Counted from the first letter of the stretch, positions 18,545 through 26,868 are shown. The stretch: 64,000 nucleotides of DNA from PALSA-350 sp963834445 (GCA_963834445.1 CAWIBU010000009.1:744001-808000), one strand, 5' to 3'. The notes: generated by a model not told the origin, from the sequence alone. Program-made: numbers and translations.

Positions 18545-19837
18545 TTACGGTTGCAGATATACGGTCTGGCCTTCGCGGAGCCCAGAGAGAATTTCGGTGC
18601 GGCTGCCATTGGCAATGCCCGTCGTTACGGCAATCCTGCGCAAGCCTGTACTGGCCTTCGCATCGGGTACATCGACGAAAGCATTCTTTCGGCTGTCGTA
18701 AACCAGCGCCTGCTCCGGAACCGAAAGCGCATCCTTGTGCTCCTGGCTCAGAATCTCGGCATTCGCGGTCATGTTGGCTTTAATCTCGTGATTCGGATTG
18801 TCGATCGAGACCCTCACTTCAAACGTGGTGACGTTGTCTTTCTCCACGCCCAAGGGGGCAATCCGCGTTACCTTCCCGGCAAACGTCTTGTTCTTGAACG
18901 ATTCAATCCGAATCCTCGCCGGCTGGCCAAGGTAAACAGCGGCAATATCCGCCTCATCCACTTTGCCGTTCACATAAACCTGGCGCGTGTCGCCAATCGT
19001 CATCACCAGTGTCGCCGTGGAACCGAGCACCAGAATGGAGCTGACTGCGTCCCCTACCTCCACGTCGCGCGAGAGCACCTCGCCATCGATGGGCGCGGTC
19101 AGCGTGGTGTAGCTGAGCTGCTCTTCCAGCGATTTCAGGCTGGCCTGGTTCTGCGCCACCTGCGCCTGCGCCTGGTGTAGCTTGGCGCGGTCCACATCAA
19201 TTTCCGCGACCGCGACATTCTTCTTGTTCAGCGCGGAGAGATAGTCGCGATTGGCGTTATCCATCCCTTGTTGCGAAACAATGCCCTCGCGCACCATCTC
19301 CTGGTTGCGCTGCAGGGTCGCATAATACATGGGCAGGTCGGGCGCTGCGGCATCGACCTTATCGTGTTCAATACTGGCCGCCGCGCTGTGAACGTTGGCC
19401 TCGGCGGCCTGCAGGGTGGCGCGCTGGGCCTCTACCTCGGCGGAAATCTCCTGCCGGTCCAGTTGCGCCAGCACCTGACCTTTGTGCACGTGTTGATTGA
19501 TATCCACGTAGAGGTTTTGCACGATTCCGCTGGCTTTCGATTTCAATTCGATCTTGGTAATAGGCTGCACTTTGCCCGTGGCCACCACGCTCTGATCGAT
19601 CTCGCCCCGGGTCACTTTATCCAGGCGGCTGGCATCAAAATGCTTGCCCCCGCGATGCATCGCCATCCCGGTCACCACGGCCACCAGGACAATGGTGACA
19701 AGGCCCCCCCAAATCCAGAATCGTTTGCCTTTCCGCTGCGCCGCCACAAAACCCCCGAACCAATGATCCCCGAACAGAAGATCCCCTGCCTGATGCTCCC
19801 TGCCTGATGGTCTTTGATACGCAGACCAACGAACCAT
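18545..19837 (-). CDS. HlyD/MacA-type efflux periplasmic adaptor
   Basis: The protein has 430 residues. The N-terminal membrane anchor is 'FWIWGGLVTIVLVAVVTGMA' (about 40-60). Then come a first lipoyl half 'GKVQPITKIELKSKASGIVQNLYVD', a long coiled-coil hairpin (about 120-225), a second lipoyl half 'YTTLTAPIDGEVLSRDVEVGDAV', and beta-barrel and membrane-proximal domains ending 'GSRTEILSGLREGQTVYLQP'. The start has AGGAAG upstream. MacA-like adaptors work with a MacB permease or an RND pump, but neither is adjacent. The downstream neighbour is the DUF4097 protein. Confidence 0.92.
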   Translation of the reverse strand: MVRWSAYQRPSGREHQAGDLLFGDHWFGGFVAAQRKGKRFWIWGGLVTIVLVAVVTGMAMHRGGKHFDASRLDKVTRGEIDQSVVATGKVQPITKIELKSKASGIVQNLYVDINQHVHKGQVLAQLDRQEISAEVEAQRATLQAAEANVHSAAASIEHDKVDAAAPDLPMYYATLQRNQEMVREGIVSQQGMDNANRDYLSALNKKNVAVAEIDVDRAKLHQAQAQVAQNQASLKSLEEQLSYTTLTAPIDGEVLSRDVEVGDAVSSILVLGSTATLVMTIGDTRQVYVNGKVDEADIAAVYLGQPARIRIESFKNKTFAGKVTRIAPLGVEKDNVTTFEVRVSIDNPNHEIKANMTANAEILSQEHKDALSVPEQALVYDSRKNAFVDVPDAKASTGLRRIAVTTGIANGSRTEILSGLREGQTVYLQP

Positions 19838-19879
19838 GGTTCCATCTTCCTATCGAAACGATCGGATTCTAAGTACGAC

Positions 19880-19915
19880 GGGTGGCCCAGGTCGCGCCTT
19901 TGAGACCTGGGGGCG
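19880..19915. repeat. Short palindromic intergenic repeat
   Basis: CCCAGGTC (19886-19893) and GACCTGGG (19904-19911) form an 8-bp stem inside 'GGGTGGCCCAGGTCGCGCCT'. A relative stands at 45170-45202. It lies in the divergent gap between the HlyD gene and the CorC-like gene. Confidence 0.6.
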
Positions 19916-20055
19916 GCCTGAGCAACCCGCCTTGCTTGTCAGAAAATCGCACACCTTGCCGTTCGATCGGCCGCAGGCCTCACCGGTATCATGTTCCATA
20001 TGTCCTGCGTCTCTCCATGCCGGTCCAATTGCCACTGCCCGGCTCGGGGCGCGAA

Positions 20056-21438
20056 ATGATTGAGTTGATGCTCTTTCGCATGGTTTCCGTCGCCTTGCTC
20101 ATCCTCGCGAACGGCTTCTTCGTGGCCGCCGAGTTCGCCCTGGTCAGCGTGCGCGAGACCCGCATCGAGCGTCTGATCACCCTCGGCAGGCCGGGCGCGC
20201 GGGCCGTCCGCCGGCTGCAGGAGAACATGGAAGACTTTCTGCCCGCGGTGCAGTTGGGCGTGACCCTCTGCAGCCTGGCCCTGGGCTGGATCGGCGAGCC
20301 GGCCGTGGCCACCCTGTTCGAAGTTTGGTTCACCGGCATGCCCCACGCCCGGGTCTACGCCCATTTGATGGCGGTGCCCATCGCCTTTGCCCTCATCACC
20401 TACCTCCATGTACTGCTCGGGGAGCTGGTGCCCAAATCGCTTGCCCTGCGCAAAGCAGAGGTTCTCGCCGTGGCCGTAGCCGGCCCCATGGATGTATTCA
20501 TTCGCCTCACCCGCCCGGTTGTGCGCTTAATGAAGTGGTCCGCACGCATAGTGATGCGCCTTTTTGGCATGGAGATGATGCAGGGGGGCGAGGTCCACTC
20601 GCCGGAAGAGTTGAAGCTGATTGCCACCGCCTCCCGGCGAATGGGTCTGCTGCCCCCTTTCCAGGAATCGCTCATTCACCGCGCCGTCGAGCTCAACAGC
20701 GTCCCCACCCGCGAGGTCATGACCCCACGGCAGCGCATTTTCTCCTTACCCCTCGACATGCTGCTCGAAGACGCAAACGCGCGCGTCGTCGAGGAACAGC
20801 ATTCCCGCGTCCCTGTCTACGATCCGGCCCATGGCCCGGAGCATATCGTGGGCGTGGTCTACTCCAAAGATCTCTCCCGCCTGATGCACTTTCGCATGTC
20901 GGCCCAAACCCGCTTTGCCCGCGCCCCGTTTACCGAGCTGCGCCTGGGCCAGGTGATGCACGATGTGCTGGTAGTGCCCGAGACCAAGCCGGTGCTCGAC
21001 CTGCTCAGCGAATTTCAGCAACGCCGGCGGCACATCGCCATCGTGGTCGATGAGTACGGCTCGACTGTAGGCCTGGTGACAGTAGAAGATGCCATTGAGC
21101 AGATCATCGGCGAAGTAGAAGATGAGTTCGACATTGGTCCCCGCGCCGCGCTGCAAACCACCTCGGGCGCCGTAGTGCTCGATGGCGGTGTGAACCTGCG
21201 CGATCTGGAGACGCAGATGAACTGGCACCTGCCCCGCAGCGGCGGCGTAGAAACACTGGCCGGGTTTCTGCTCAGCCGGCTGGGAAAAATCCCAACCGGC
21301 GAAGAGACCGTGGACTTTGAAGGAAGAAGGTTTACGGTATTGGAAATGAGCAACCATCGCATCAGCCAGGTGCGCGTCGAACGGCTCGAAAACCAGGGCG
21401 AAGAAGCCAAACAGGGCACCACCCAGGCGGGCGCTTGA
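20056..21438 (+). CDS. CNNM/HlyC-CorC family membrane transporter
   Basis: The start is the ATG at 20056 (MIELMLFRMVSVALLILANG), preceded by GGGGCG; product 460 residues. The N-terminal CNNM domain has four membrane segments with 'LILANGFFVAAEFALVSVRETRIERL' and 'YLHVLLGELVPKSLALRKAE'. Two CBS domains follow: 'VPTREVMTPRQRIFSLPLDMLLEDA' and 'LRLGQVMHDVLVVPETKPVLDLLSEF...EYGSTVGLVTVEDAIEQIIGEVEDE'. The C-terminal CorC_HlyC domain ends 'FEGRRFTVLEMSNHRISQVRVER'. The family handles Mg2+/Co2+ export. A dppB-like gene starts one base after the stop codon. Confidence 0.92.
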   Translation: MIELMLFRMVSVALLILANGFFVAAEFALVSVRETRIERLITLGRPGARAVRRLQENMEDFLPAVQLGVTLCSLALGWIGEPAVATLFEVWFTGMPHARVYAHLMAVPIAFALITYLHVLLGELVPKSLALRKAEVLAVAVAGPMDVFIRLTRPVVRLMKWSARIVMRLFGMEMMQGGEVHSPEELKLIATASRRMGLLPPFQESLIHRAVELNSVPTREVMTPRQRIFSLPLDMLLEDANARVVEEQHSRVPVYDPAHGPEHIVGVVYSKDLSRLMHFRMSAQTRFARAPFTELRLGQVMHDVLVVPETKPVLDLLSEFQQRRRHIAIVVDEYGSTVGLVTVEDAIEQIIGEVEDEFDIGPRAALQTTSGAVVLDGGVNLRDLETQMNWHLPRSGGVETLAGFLLSRLGKIPTGEETVDFEGRRFTVLEMSNHRISQVRVERLENQGEEAKQGTTQAGA

Positions 21439-21439
21439 T

Positions 21440-22354
21440 TTGCTAGCCCTGCTCAAGCGACTGCTCTACATCCTGCCTGTCATCTGGCTGGTGGTGTCGA
21501 TGGTGTTTCTGCTCATCCACCTGGTCCCGGGCGACCCCGTGCAGCAGATGCTGGGCGAAGGCGCCACCGCCTCCGACCTTTCTGCCCTACGCCATCAATA
21601 CGGGCTCGATGCACCGCTCCATCTGCAATACGTCCACTACTGGCGCGGAGTGCTGCATGGTGACCTGGGCCGATCGCTGCGGCTTAACGATTCCGTCGCC
21701 CACCTGGTGTTGACCCGCTATCCATACACCCTTGAGCTGACCGTGGCTGCGCTGGTGCTGGCTCTGGCGCTGGCCATCCCCGCGGGCGTGTTGGCTGCGC
21801 TGCGCCGGGCTCGCTGGCAAGACAGCACAGTCGGCGTCGTGAGCCTGCTGGGGCTCTCGTTCCCCAGCTTCGCCCTGGGCCCAATCCTCATCCTGTTGTT
21901 CTCCATCAAGCTGGGCTGGCTCCCCGTCTCTGGCGCCGGTTCCTTTGCCCATCTCATATTGCCCGCGGTCACTATGGGCGGCAGCCTGGCCGCCATTCTC
22001 ACCCGCATGGTGCGCACCGCCATGCTTGAGGAGTTGAGCCAGGACTACATTCGCACCGCCCGCGCCAAAGGCCTCCCCGAGCACGTGGTCGTGTATCGTC
22101 ATGCGCTGCGCAACGCCATCATCCCCGTCATGACCCTGGTCGGTTTGCAGTTTGGCGCTCTGCTCGCCGGCGCAATCGTCACCGAGACTATTTTTTCCTG
22201 GCCTGGGATCGGCCGCCTCACCGTTGCCGCCATCTCCAATCGCGATTACGCGCTGGTGCAGGGCTGCATCCTGGCCGTCGGCTTGACCTATGTGCTGGTC
22301 AATCTGCTCACCGATGTGCTCTACACCGTGGCCAATCCCAGAATCAGAAGTTGA
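21440..22354 (+). CDS. dppB: Peptide/nickel-type ABC transporter permease (DppB)
   Basis: A TTG at 21440 starts directly after the CorC-like stop, so translation is probably coupled. The 304 residues carry the DppB/OppB N-terminal domain ('RLLYILPVIWLVVSMVFLLIHLVPGDP') and six membrane segments with the EAA loop 'EELSQDYIRTARAKGLPEHVVVYRHALRNAIIPV' at about 195-228. The tail 'FSWPGIGRLTVAAISNRDYALVQG' is typical. The usual partners (substrate-binding protein, DppD/F ATPases) are not adjacent. DppC lies 2.4 kb away on the other strand. A palindromic repeat begins 14 bp downstream. Confidence 0.93.
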   Translation: MLALLKRLLYILPVIWLVVSMVFLLIHLVPGDPVQQMLGEGATASDLSALRHQYGLDAPLHLQYVHYWRGVLHGDLGRSLRLNDSVAHLVLTRYPYTLELTVAALVLALALAIPAGVLAALRRARWQDSTVGVVSLLGLSFPSFALGPILILLFSIKLGWLPVSGAGSFAHLILPAVTMGGSLAAILTRMVRTAMLEELSQDYIRTARAKGLPEHVVVYRHALRNAIIPVMTLVGLQFGALLAGAIVTETIFSWPGIGRLTVAAISNRDYALVQGCILAVGLTYVLVNLLTDVLYTVANPRIRS

Positions 22355-22367
22355 TCGTGTTTACCCT

Positions 22368-22520
22368 GTAAACAGCGCCAACAACCTCCGGGTGCCCCAT
22401 CCTTGCCGGCTTTTCTGGCAAGGGTGGGAGAACGAGACGTCGATATTCGTCTTCCCACCCTTTGCGAAAAACCGCGAAGGATGGGCCACCCGGAGATTTG
22501 CTGGAGAGCCCGGTGTTTAC
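22368..22520. repeat. 153-bp imperfect palindromic element
   Basis: The left arm (GTAAACAGCGCC..CCTCCGGGTGCCCCATCCTTGCC) is repeated in inverse at the right (..GGATGGGCCACCCGGAGA...GGTGTTTAC), with an inner pair GGGTGGGA(G/A)(A/G)ACGA around 22425-22465. The right arm supplies the TAA stop codon of the DoxX gene (22517-22519). The left arm starts right after the dppB stop. Confidence 0.8.
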
Positions 22521-22894
22521 CCCTTCTGCGCGAAGATCCCCGCGAATGCGGGGCGATGACCGAAGAAGACGATGAACCACAACACCGTTGCCAAAAGTGC
22601 AGGCGGAAAACCGGCCGGTAACAGGAACGCATGAAACAGAAGAATGTTGAAGATCACGGGGCCAAGCAACACCAGGGCCAAGGGAATGAATTGGCCCGTG
22701 AGCAGCAGCAGGCCACCGGCCGCCTCGATCAGATACACAACGGTGAGATAGTGCGACACAAACAGCAGGCCTAGGTACTGACCAGCCGGGCCTGACGGCA
22801 TCGGCATGTGCAGAAAATCGTGAAATCCGTTGAGGCCAAAGATCAAAAACATCAGGCCCAGCAGAATACGTGCGATCAGAACTGCTATTTTCAT
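22517..22894 (-). CDS. DoxX-family membrane protein
   Basis: The protein has 125 residues and four membrane segments. The first, 'IAVLIARILLGLMFLIFGLNGFHDFL', is the DoxX signature, followed by 'YLIEAAGGLLLLTGQFIPLALVLLGPVIFNILLFHAFL' and 'PPALLATVLWFIVFFGHRPAF'. DoxX-like proteins are linked with quinone or sulfur redox chemistry and oxidative stress. It lies 94 bp downstream of the azoreductase gene in the same direction and may share its control by TetR. The stop codon is inside the palindromic repeat. Confidence 0.85.
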   Translation of the reverse strand: MKIAVLIARILLGLMFLIFGLNGFHDFLHMPMPSGPAGQYLGLLFVSHYLTVVYLIEAAGGLLLLTGQFIPLALVLLGPVIFNILLFHAFLLPAGFPPALLATVLWFIVFFGHRPAFAGIFAQKG

Positions 22895-22988
22895 TTGTCT
22901 TCCTCTTTCGATGGGCTAAGTAAATACGGAAAGCTCGGCTCCTCCAGGAAAAGAAAAGTCGAGTGAGTGGGCACGGGCTAACCCACGT

Positions 22989-23609
22989 TTATGTAGCCAC
23001 GGCGCGCACCAGCTCCAGGTGGGGCTCCAGAAACTTCACCCGATCGGCATCCGGAGACATCAGTGCCGACGTGCCCCCTGCCGTCACAAACGTCACGTCC
23101 TTAACCCCGAGAAATCCAAAAACGGTCCGCAAATAGGGTTCGACAAAATTAAATGCCGCATAAGGCGTTCCCGCGTCGTAAACCCCGCCGGTGGCGAGAA
23201 GAATGGTGGCTTTCTTGCCCGTCAGCAAGCCTTCGGGGCCGTTCGCTCCGTAAGCAAACGTCTTGCCTCTGCGTGCGATCTGATCGATCCAAAGTTTCAA
23301 AACCGATGGAATGCTGAAGTTATGCATGGCCACGCCGAGCACGTATTCATCGGCTTCCTTGAGTTCGGCAACCGCCTCATCGGAGTAGGCAAGCAGCGCT
23401 CTCTGCTCCGGTTGCAACGCCTCTTCAGGCGTGAACATGGCGTATATAAAGGCTTGCACAACCGGTTTTGGGGGCATCGCGGCCAGGTCGCGGTCAATGA
23501 CCTTGCCGGAGGGGTGGGCGATTCTCCAGTTAGCAATGAATGCGCGAGTGAGTTCGCGGCTAACCGAGCTTGCGAGGGGGCTTGTATCGAGGTGCAAAAG
23601 CGTTGCCAT
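22989..23609 (-). CDS. azoR: FMN-dependent NADH:quinone oxidoreductase / azoreductase
   Basis: The protein has 206 residues in the flavodoxin-like fold of AzoR: 'TLLHLDTSPLASSVSRELTRAFIANW' holds the FMN phosphate loop, 'EYVLGVAMHNFSIPSVLKLWIDQIARRGKTF' is the conserved MxNFxxPSxLKxWxD segment, and 'ATGGVYDAGTPYAAFNFVEPYLRTVFGFLGV' follows. It reduces quinones and azo compounds by two-electron transfer in the cytosol. GGAG precedes the ATG. It is divergent from a tetR gene, with an ACGACA/TGTCGT dyad between them that suggests control by that repressor. Confidence 0.93.
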   Translation of the reverse strand: MATLLHLDTSPLASSVSRELTRAFIANWRIAHPSGKVIDRDLAAMPPKPVVQAFIYAMFTPEEALQPEQRALLAYSDEAVAELKEADEYVLGVAMHNFSIPSVLKLWIDQIARRGKTFAYGANGPEGLLTGKKATILLATGGVYDAGTPYAAFNFVEPYLRTVFGFLGVKDVTFVTAGGTSALMSPDADRVKFLEPHLELVRAVAT

Positions 23610-23649
23610 AACAATCTCCAGAACAACATGCGTTGGTTACACATCGCTT

Positions 23650-23678
23650 GTCGTTGAGTATAGGACGACAGTTGTCGT
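23650..23678. promoter_or_regulatory. TetR-type operator between azoR and tetR
   Basis: ACGACA-GT-TGTCGT (23665-23678) is a perfect dyad. A third half-site, TGTCGT, stands at 23650-23655 and pairs with the first at nine bases spacing. The sites lie in the 114-bp divergent intergenic region, where a repressor would block both promoters. Confidence 0.75.
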
Positions 23679-23723
23679 TTTACCGATTCTTTTTTCTTAA
23701 ATTAGGCTCTAATAGCAGTGACC

Positions 23724-24359
23724 ATGCCTATTTCCGACTGCCAGGTTCGCGATCCGCGGATACGCCGCACCAGAAAGCTCCTACAGGGAGCACTGGGTGC
23801 TCTTTTGCAGTCCAAAAGTTTCGACGAGATCTCGGTGAACGACATTACCGAAGCCGCGACCGTGAACCGTGCCACGTTTTACGACCACTACACCGACAAG
23901 TTCGCCCTGCTCGAGGCGCTAGTGGCCGGCGGCTTCCACGAGTTCCTCCATGAGCGCCACGTCCGCTACGACGCCGGTTGCCCGGCGGCGTTGGGCGCCA
24001 TCATCCTTGCCACCTGCGACTACCTGACCCAGGTTCACTCCGCGGGGGCCTGTGACCGGCAAACAGCGTTTGAGCCCCTGATGGACGCCGCCATCGTGAC
24101 CGCCATCCGGCGCCTGCTGATGGAGGGTCTTCGCCGCGCCCAACATCCATCCGGCCTTCCCATCGACATGGTCGCGGCGGCCGCGAGCGCGGCTATTTGC
24201 GCCGCTGTCAAGCAGTGGTTGTCGATGCCAGAACGCCCAGCGGCGCAGGCGATGGTTCCGCAGATGCTCGAGCTGGTTCTCCCTATACTCGACGCTGGGG
24301 TTACAGCAGGGTCACTAGTTGCGGTTCCAGCTCATCCCCACGAATCGTCAACAGGCTAA
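23724..24359 (+). CDS. TetR/AcrR-family regulator
   Basis: The protein has 211 residues from the ATG at 23724 (a GTG at 23718 is possible). The N-terminal DNA-binding domain is 'RIRRTRKLLQGALGALLQSKSFDEISVNDITEAATVNRATFYDHYTDKFALLEAL', with the classical TFYxHF-like turn. The ligand-binding part is helical ('CDYLTQVHSAGACDRQTAFEPL', '...LDAGVTAGS'). Divergent from azoR, so it is likely the sensor for electrophiles or quinones that AzoR removes. Its last 59 bp overlap the convergent phosphoesterase gene. Confidence 0.92.
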   Translation: MPISDCQVRDPRIRRTRKLLQGALGALLQSKSFDEISVNDITEAATVNRATFYDHYTDKFALLEALVAGGFHEFLHERHVRYDAGCPAALGAIILATCDYLTQVHSAGACDRQTAFEPLMDAAIVTAIRRLLMEGLRRAQHPSGLPIDMVAAAASAAICAAVKQWLSMPERPAAQAMVPQMLELVLPILDAGVTAGSLVAVPAHPHESSTG

Positions 24360-24753
24360 GCGAAATGGGCAGGGTAAAGCGTCGCGGCCCGGCGCTGCCA
24401 GGGTTCAGATAGAGCACGCCGTGGCGCCATTCGATCAGCGGCCGGTGCGAGTGGCCGCTGATCACCGCGGCAAATCCAGCGGCGACCGGGTCCAGGTCGA
24501 GCGCCTGGCGATCGTGCAGCATATAGAAGGTATGGCCGTGCAGGGTTACCACTTCGGTGGCGGGCAGGCTGGCGCACGGCCCCTGCACATCGATGTTCCC
24601 GCCGATGGCGGTAACCGGCGCAATCGCGCGCAATGCATCCAGAATCGCCGGATCGCCGACGTCGCCGGCATGCAGAATATGTTCGACGCCGCGCAGGGCC
24701 GCGATCGCTTCGGGGCGAAGCAGACCATGCGTATCCGAGATGACGCCAATCAT
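24301..24753 (-). CDS. YfcE/MJ0936-type metallophosphoesterase
   Basis: The start is the ATG at 24753, overlapping the dppC stop as ATGA; product 150 residues. Metal ligands are visible: 'GVISDTHGLLRPEA' (D, H), 'HILHAGDVGDP' (GD), 'AIGGNIDV' (GNxD), and 'ISGHSHRP' plus 'LNPGSAGPRR' for the distal histidines. The family hydrolyses phosphodiesters with Mn/Ni. The last 59 bp overlap tetR tail-to-tail, a long convergent overlap for a bacterium. Confidence 0.9.
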   Translation of the reverse strand: MIGVISDTHGLLRPEAIAALRGVEHILHAGDVGDPAILDALRAIAPVTAIGGNIDVQGPCASLPATEVVTLHGHTFYMLHDRQALDLDPVAAGFAAVISGHSHRPLIEWRHGVLYLNPGSAGPRRFTLPISLSLLTIRGDELEPQLVTLL

Positions 24754-25610
24754 AGGCTGATAAGCAGCTTGGTCCGCGGATCGAGATAATCGCGCAGCGC
24801 GTCGCCAATAAAGTTGAACGAGAGCACGCACAGCATCACTGCAATCGCAGGAAACACCACCATGTGGGGTGAGTCGAACAAGTGGGAGCGGGCGTCGTTG
24901 AGCATGCCACCCCAGCTGGCAGCGGGTGGCGGCAAGCCTAGTCCAAGAAAGCTGAGCGTAGCCTCAGCCAGCACCGCCCCTGCCATGCCGATGGCCGACT
25001 GCACGATGATGGGTTGCAGAATATTGGGCAGTATGTGGCGGGTAAACACCCGCAAATCTGACGCGCCCAGCGCCCGCGCCGCTTCGACGAATTCCCGTTC
25101 CTTCACGGCCAGCACCTGGGCCCGCACCAGGCGGGCGTAGCCGACCCATCCGCCAATGGCCAGGGCCAGAACCAGGTTGACCAGCCCGGGCCCAAGAAAA
25201 GCCACGAACGCGATCGCCAGCAGAATGCCGGGGAACGACATAAACGCATTCATCACAAAGAAATTGAGCAGGGTATCGACGCGTCCCCCGTAGAAACCGG
25301 CAAGGCCGCCCAGCACCAGCCCTACAGACAGCGAAAGCCCGACCACGCTGACGGCAACCATCAGCGAGAGTCGTGCGCCCGAAAGAATGCGCGAAAAGAT
25401 GTCCCGCCCCAGCTCATCGGTGCCAAACCAGTGGGCCTGCGTAGGTGCAATGAGCCGGTGGGTCAGGTCAATCGCGGCCGGGTCATAGGGCGTAATGGCA
25501 GGCGCCAGCACCGCGATAGCGACAAACAGTATTAGCAGGCAGATGCCAATAACGCCGAGCGGCTGGTGGCGAAGGGTGCGAGCAAAGGCCATCGAAGCCC
25601 ATGATCGCAT
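24750..25610 (-). CDS. dppC: Peptide/nickel-type ABC transporter permease (DppC)
   Basis: The core begins 'FARTLRHQPLGVIGICLLILFVAIAVLAPAITPYDP', the N-terminal oligopeptide permease segment, then 'HWFGTDELGRDIFSRILSGARLSL', a DppC hallmark. The EAA loop is 'EFVEAARALGASDLRVFTRHILPNILQPIIV', and the end is 'GDALRDYLDPRTKLLISL'. The start is uncertain: an ATG at 25610 is taken (286 aa), because the in-frame ATG at 25733 lies inside the dispersed repeat copy C. The partner dppB is 2.4 kb away on the other strand. No ATPase or binding protein gene is near. Confidence 0.88.
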   Translation of the reverse strand: MRSWASMAFARTLRHQPLGVIGICLLILFVAIAVLAPAITPYDPAAIDLTHRLIAPTQAHWFGTDELGRDIFSRILSGARLSLMVAVSVVGLSLSVGLVLGGLAGFYGGRVDTLLNFFVMNAFMSFPGILLAIAFVAFLGPGLVNLVLALAIGGWVGYARLVRAQVLAVKEREFVEAARALGASDLRVFTRHILPNILQPIIVQSAIGMAGAVLAEATLSFLGLGLPPPAASWGGMLNDARSHLFDSPHMVVFPAIAVMLCVLSFNFIGDALRDYLDPRTKLLISL

Positions 25611-25687
25611 ATCACGGATAAGCCCGGACCGGCCAGCCCCCGCCAACGCCTCTTTTCCCAGCCCGTCCCGCAAAAAATTGCTGAGAG

Positions 25688-25985
25688 GACCTGACTTGCC
25701 GGGCGGCAAGTCAAGGATGGAATGAACGCGCACAGCACTTGCTTTTTAGGCCCGTCCCACAAACAAATTTGTCATCCCGACCGCAGCGTACCCGAATTCC
25801 TGTTGCGCGACGTCAGACAGATCCGCGCGTGCGGCTTTCATTAACGAAAGCCGCATGAAGTTTGCCAGCGCCACCGGCCTCGACAGGAATTCGGGGGAGC
25901 TGGGGACCTGCTGTGTGCCTTTCCCCCAAACAAAAGCCCTGCGAGTGCGCTCGAAAATCCCGCCCTCGCCGTTCGTTCCAATTTC
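25688..25985 (+). repeat. Dispersed intergenic repeat, copy C
   Basis: This holds the same ordered blocks as copies A and B ('AAGGATGGAATGAACGCGCA', 'CAAACAAATTTGTCATCCCG', later 'GACCTGCTGTGTGCCTTTC'), here split by a nested palindrome (25791-25895). It lies upstream of dppC and extends to the CAP gene promoter. No gene is visible in 25734-26021. Confidence 0.85.
25791..25895. repeat. Nested palindrome inside copy C
   Basis: The ends are a perfect 13-bp inverted repeat, CCCGAATTCCTGT (25791-25803) and ACAGGAATTCGGG (25883-25895). In the middle TGCGGCTTTC and GAAAGCCGCA (25830-25855) form a second perfect stem. Copies A and B lack this block, so it looks like an insertion into the repeat. 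Confidence 0.8.
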
Positions 25986-26021
25986 CATCCCCCGTGTTGT
26001 TACCATCAGGAGGGGCACGCG

Positions 26022-26771
26022 ATGCGCAAAAGATACTGGCCTTCAACCCTGTTGCTAGGAATAATGGCCGCGCCCGCGGCCCTGCCTCAGCAATCACCCG
26101 AGCAGCAAGTGCTGCAGTTGGCCAACGCCGACCGCGCGCAGCAAGGCCTGGCTCCCCTGAAGTGGGACCCAGCTCTGGCCCAGGCAGCCACCGACCATGC
26201 CCAGCTGATGGCCCAGCAGTCCGCCCTCTCCCATCAATATCCGGGTGAGCCGGATCTGGTCGCGCGCGGCGGAGCCGCGGGCGCGCATTTCCGCTCCATC
26301 GCCGAAAATGTGGCCCTGGCGCCCACTCCGCGCGCGTTAGAACAGGAGTGGATGAACTCCGCGCCCCATCGCGCCAACATCCTCGATCCACGCATGAATA
26401 CCATCGGCATCGGCCTGGTGCGCAAGGGAGGAAACTACTACGCCGTCGAGGACTTCGCCGACGGCGTGGCCGAGTTGGGCCCCGAGCAAATCGAGCAGAA
26501 GATGCGGCAGCTGTTACAGCAACGAGGCCTGCTGCCCGCCGGCATGACCCAGGATGCCCGCCAGACCTGCGAAATGGAGCATGGCGCCGCCGGTGGCTCC
26601 TCGCCCCTCTTCATCATGCGCTGGGAGGGATCAGACCTGGACCATTTGCCACCGGTACTGGAACAAAAGATCTCCTCCGGCCAGTTTCACAAAGCGGCCG
26701 TCGGCGCCTGTGACGCAAGCAACTCGGCGCCCGGGTTTACCACCTACAAGATAGCGGTGATGTTGTATTAA
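26022..26771 (+). CDS. Exported CAP-domain (SCP/PR-1) protein
   Basis: The protein has 249 residues, with a signal peptide (KRYWPSTLLLGIMAAPAALP) and a CAP domain at about 28-150: 'EQQVLQLANADRAQQGLAPLKWDPALAQAATDHAQLM', 'ALSHQYPGEPDL', 'SIAENVALAP' and 'EQEWMNSAPHRANILDPRMNTIGIG' with the conserved His and Glu pairs. The last 100 residues form an additional domain with two Cys. CAP proteins are extracellular or periplasmic, and their bacterial roles are mostly unknown. AGGAGGGG precedes the ATG. Confidence 0.92.
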   Translation: MRKRYWPSTLLLGIMAAPAALPQQSPEQQVLQLANADRAQQGLAPLKWDPALAQAATDHAQLMAQQSALSHQYPGEPDLVARGGAAGAHFRSIAENVALAPTPRALEQEWMNSAPHRANILDPRMNTIGIGLVRKGGNYYAVEDFADGVAELGPEQIEQKMRQLLQQRGLLPAGMTQDARQTCEMEHGAAGGSSPLFIMRWEGSDLDHLPPVLEQKISSGQFHKAAVGACDASNSAPGFTTYKIAVMLY

Positions 26772-26868
26772 AGAGGCCCCTGGCTTGCTCGCGGCCACGT
26801 TTCACCGCCGTCAACATCATTCCGTCTGGCCCGGGGCGCAAAGCTGAAAAGCGTTCTACCCTCGCCCT

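Noticed and set aside
21440..25610. dppB and dppC as one intact operon
   Set aside because: They are on opposite strands with five genes' worth of unrelated sequence between them.
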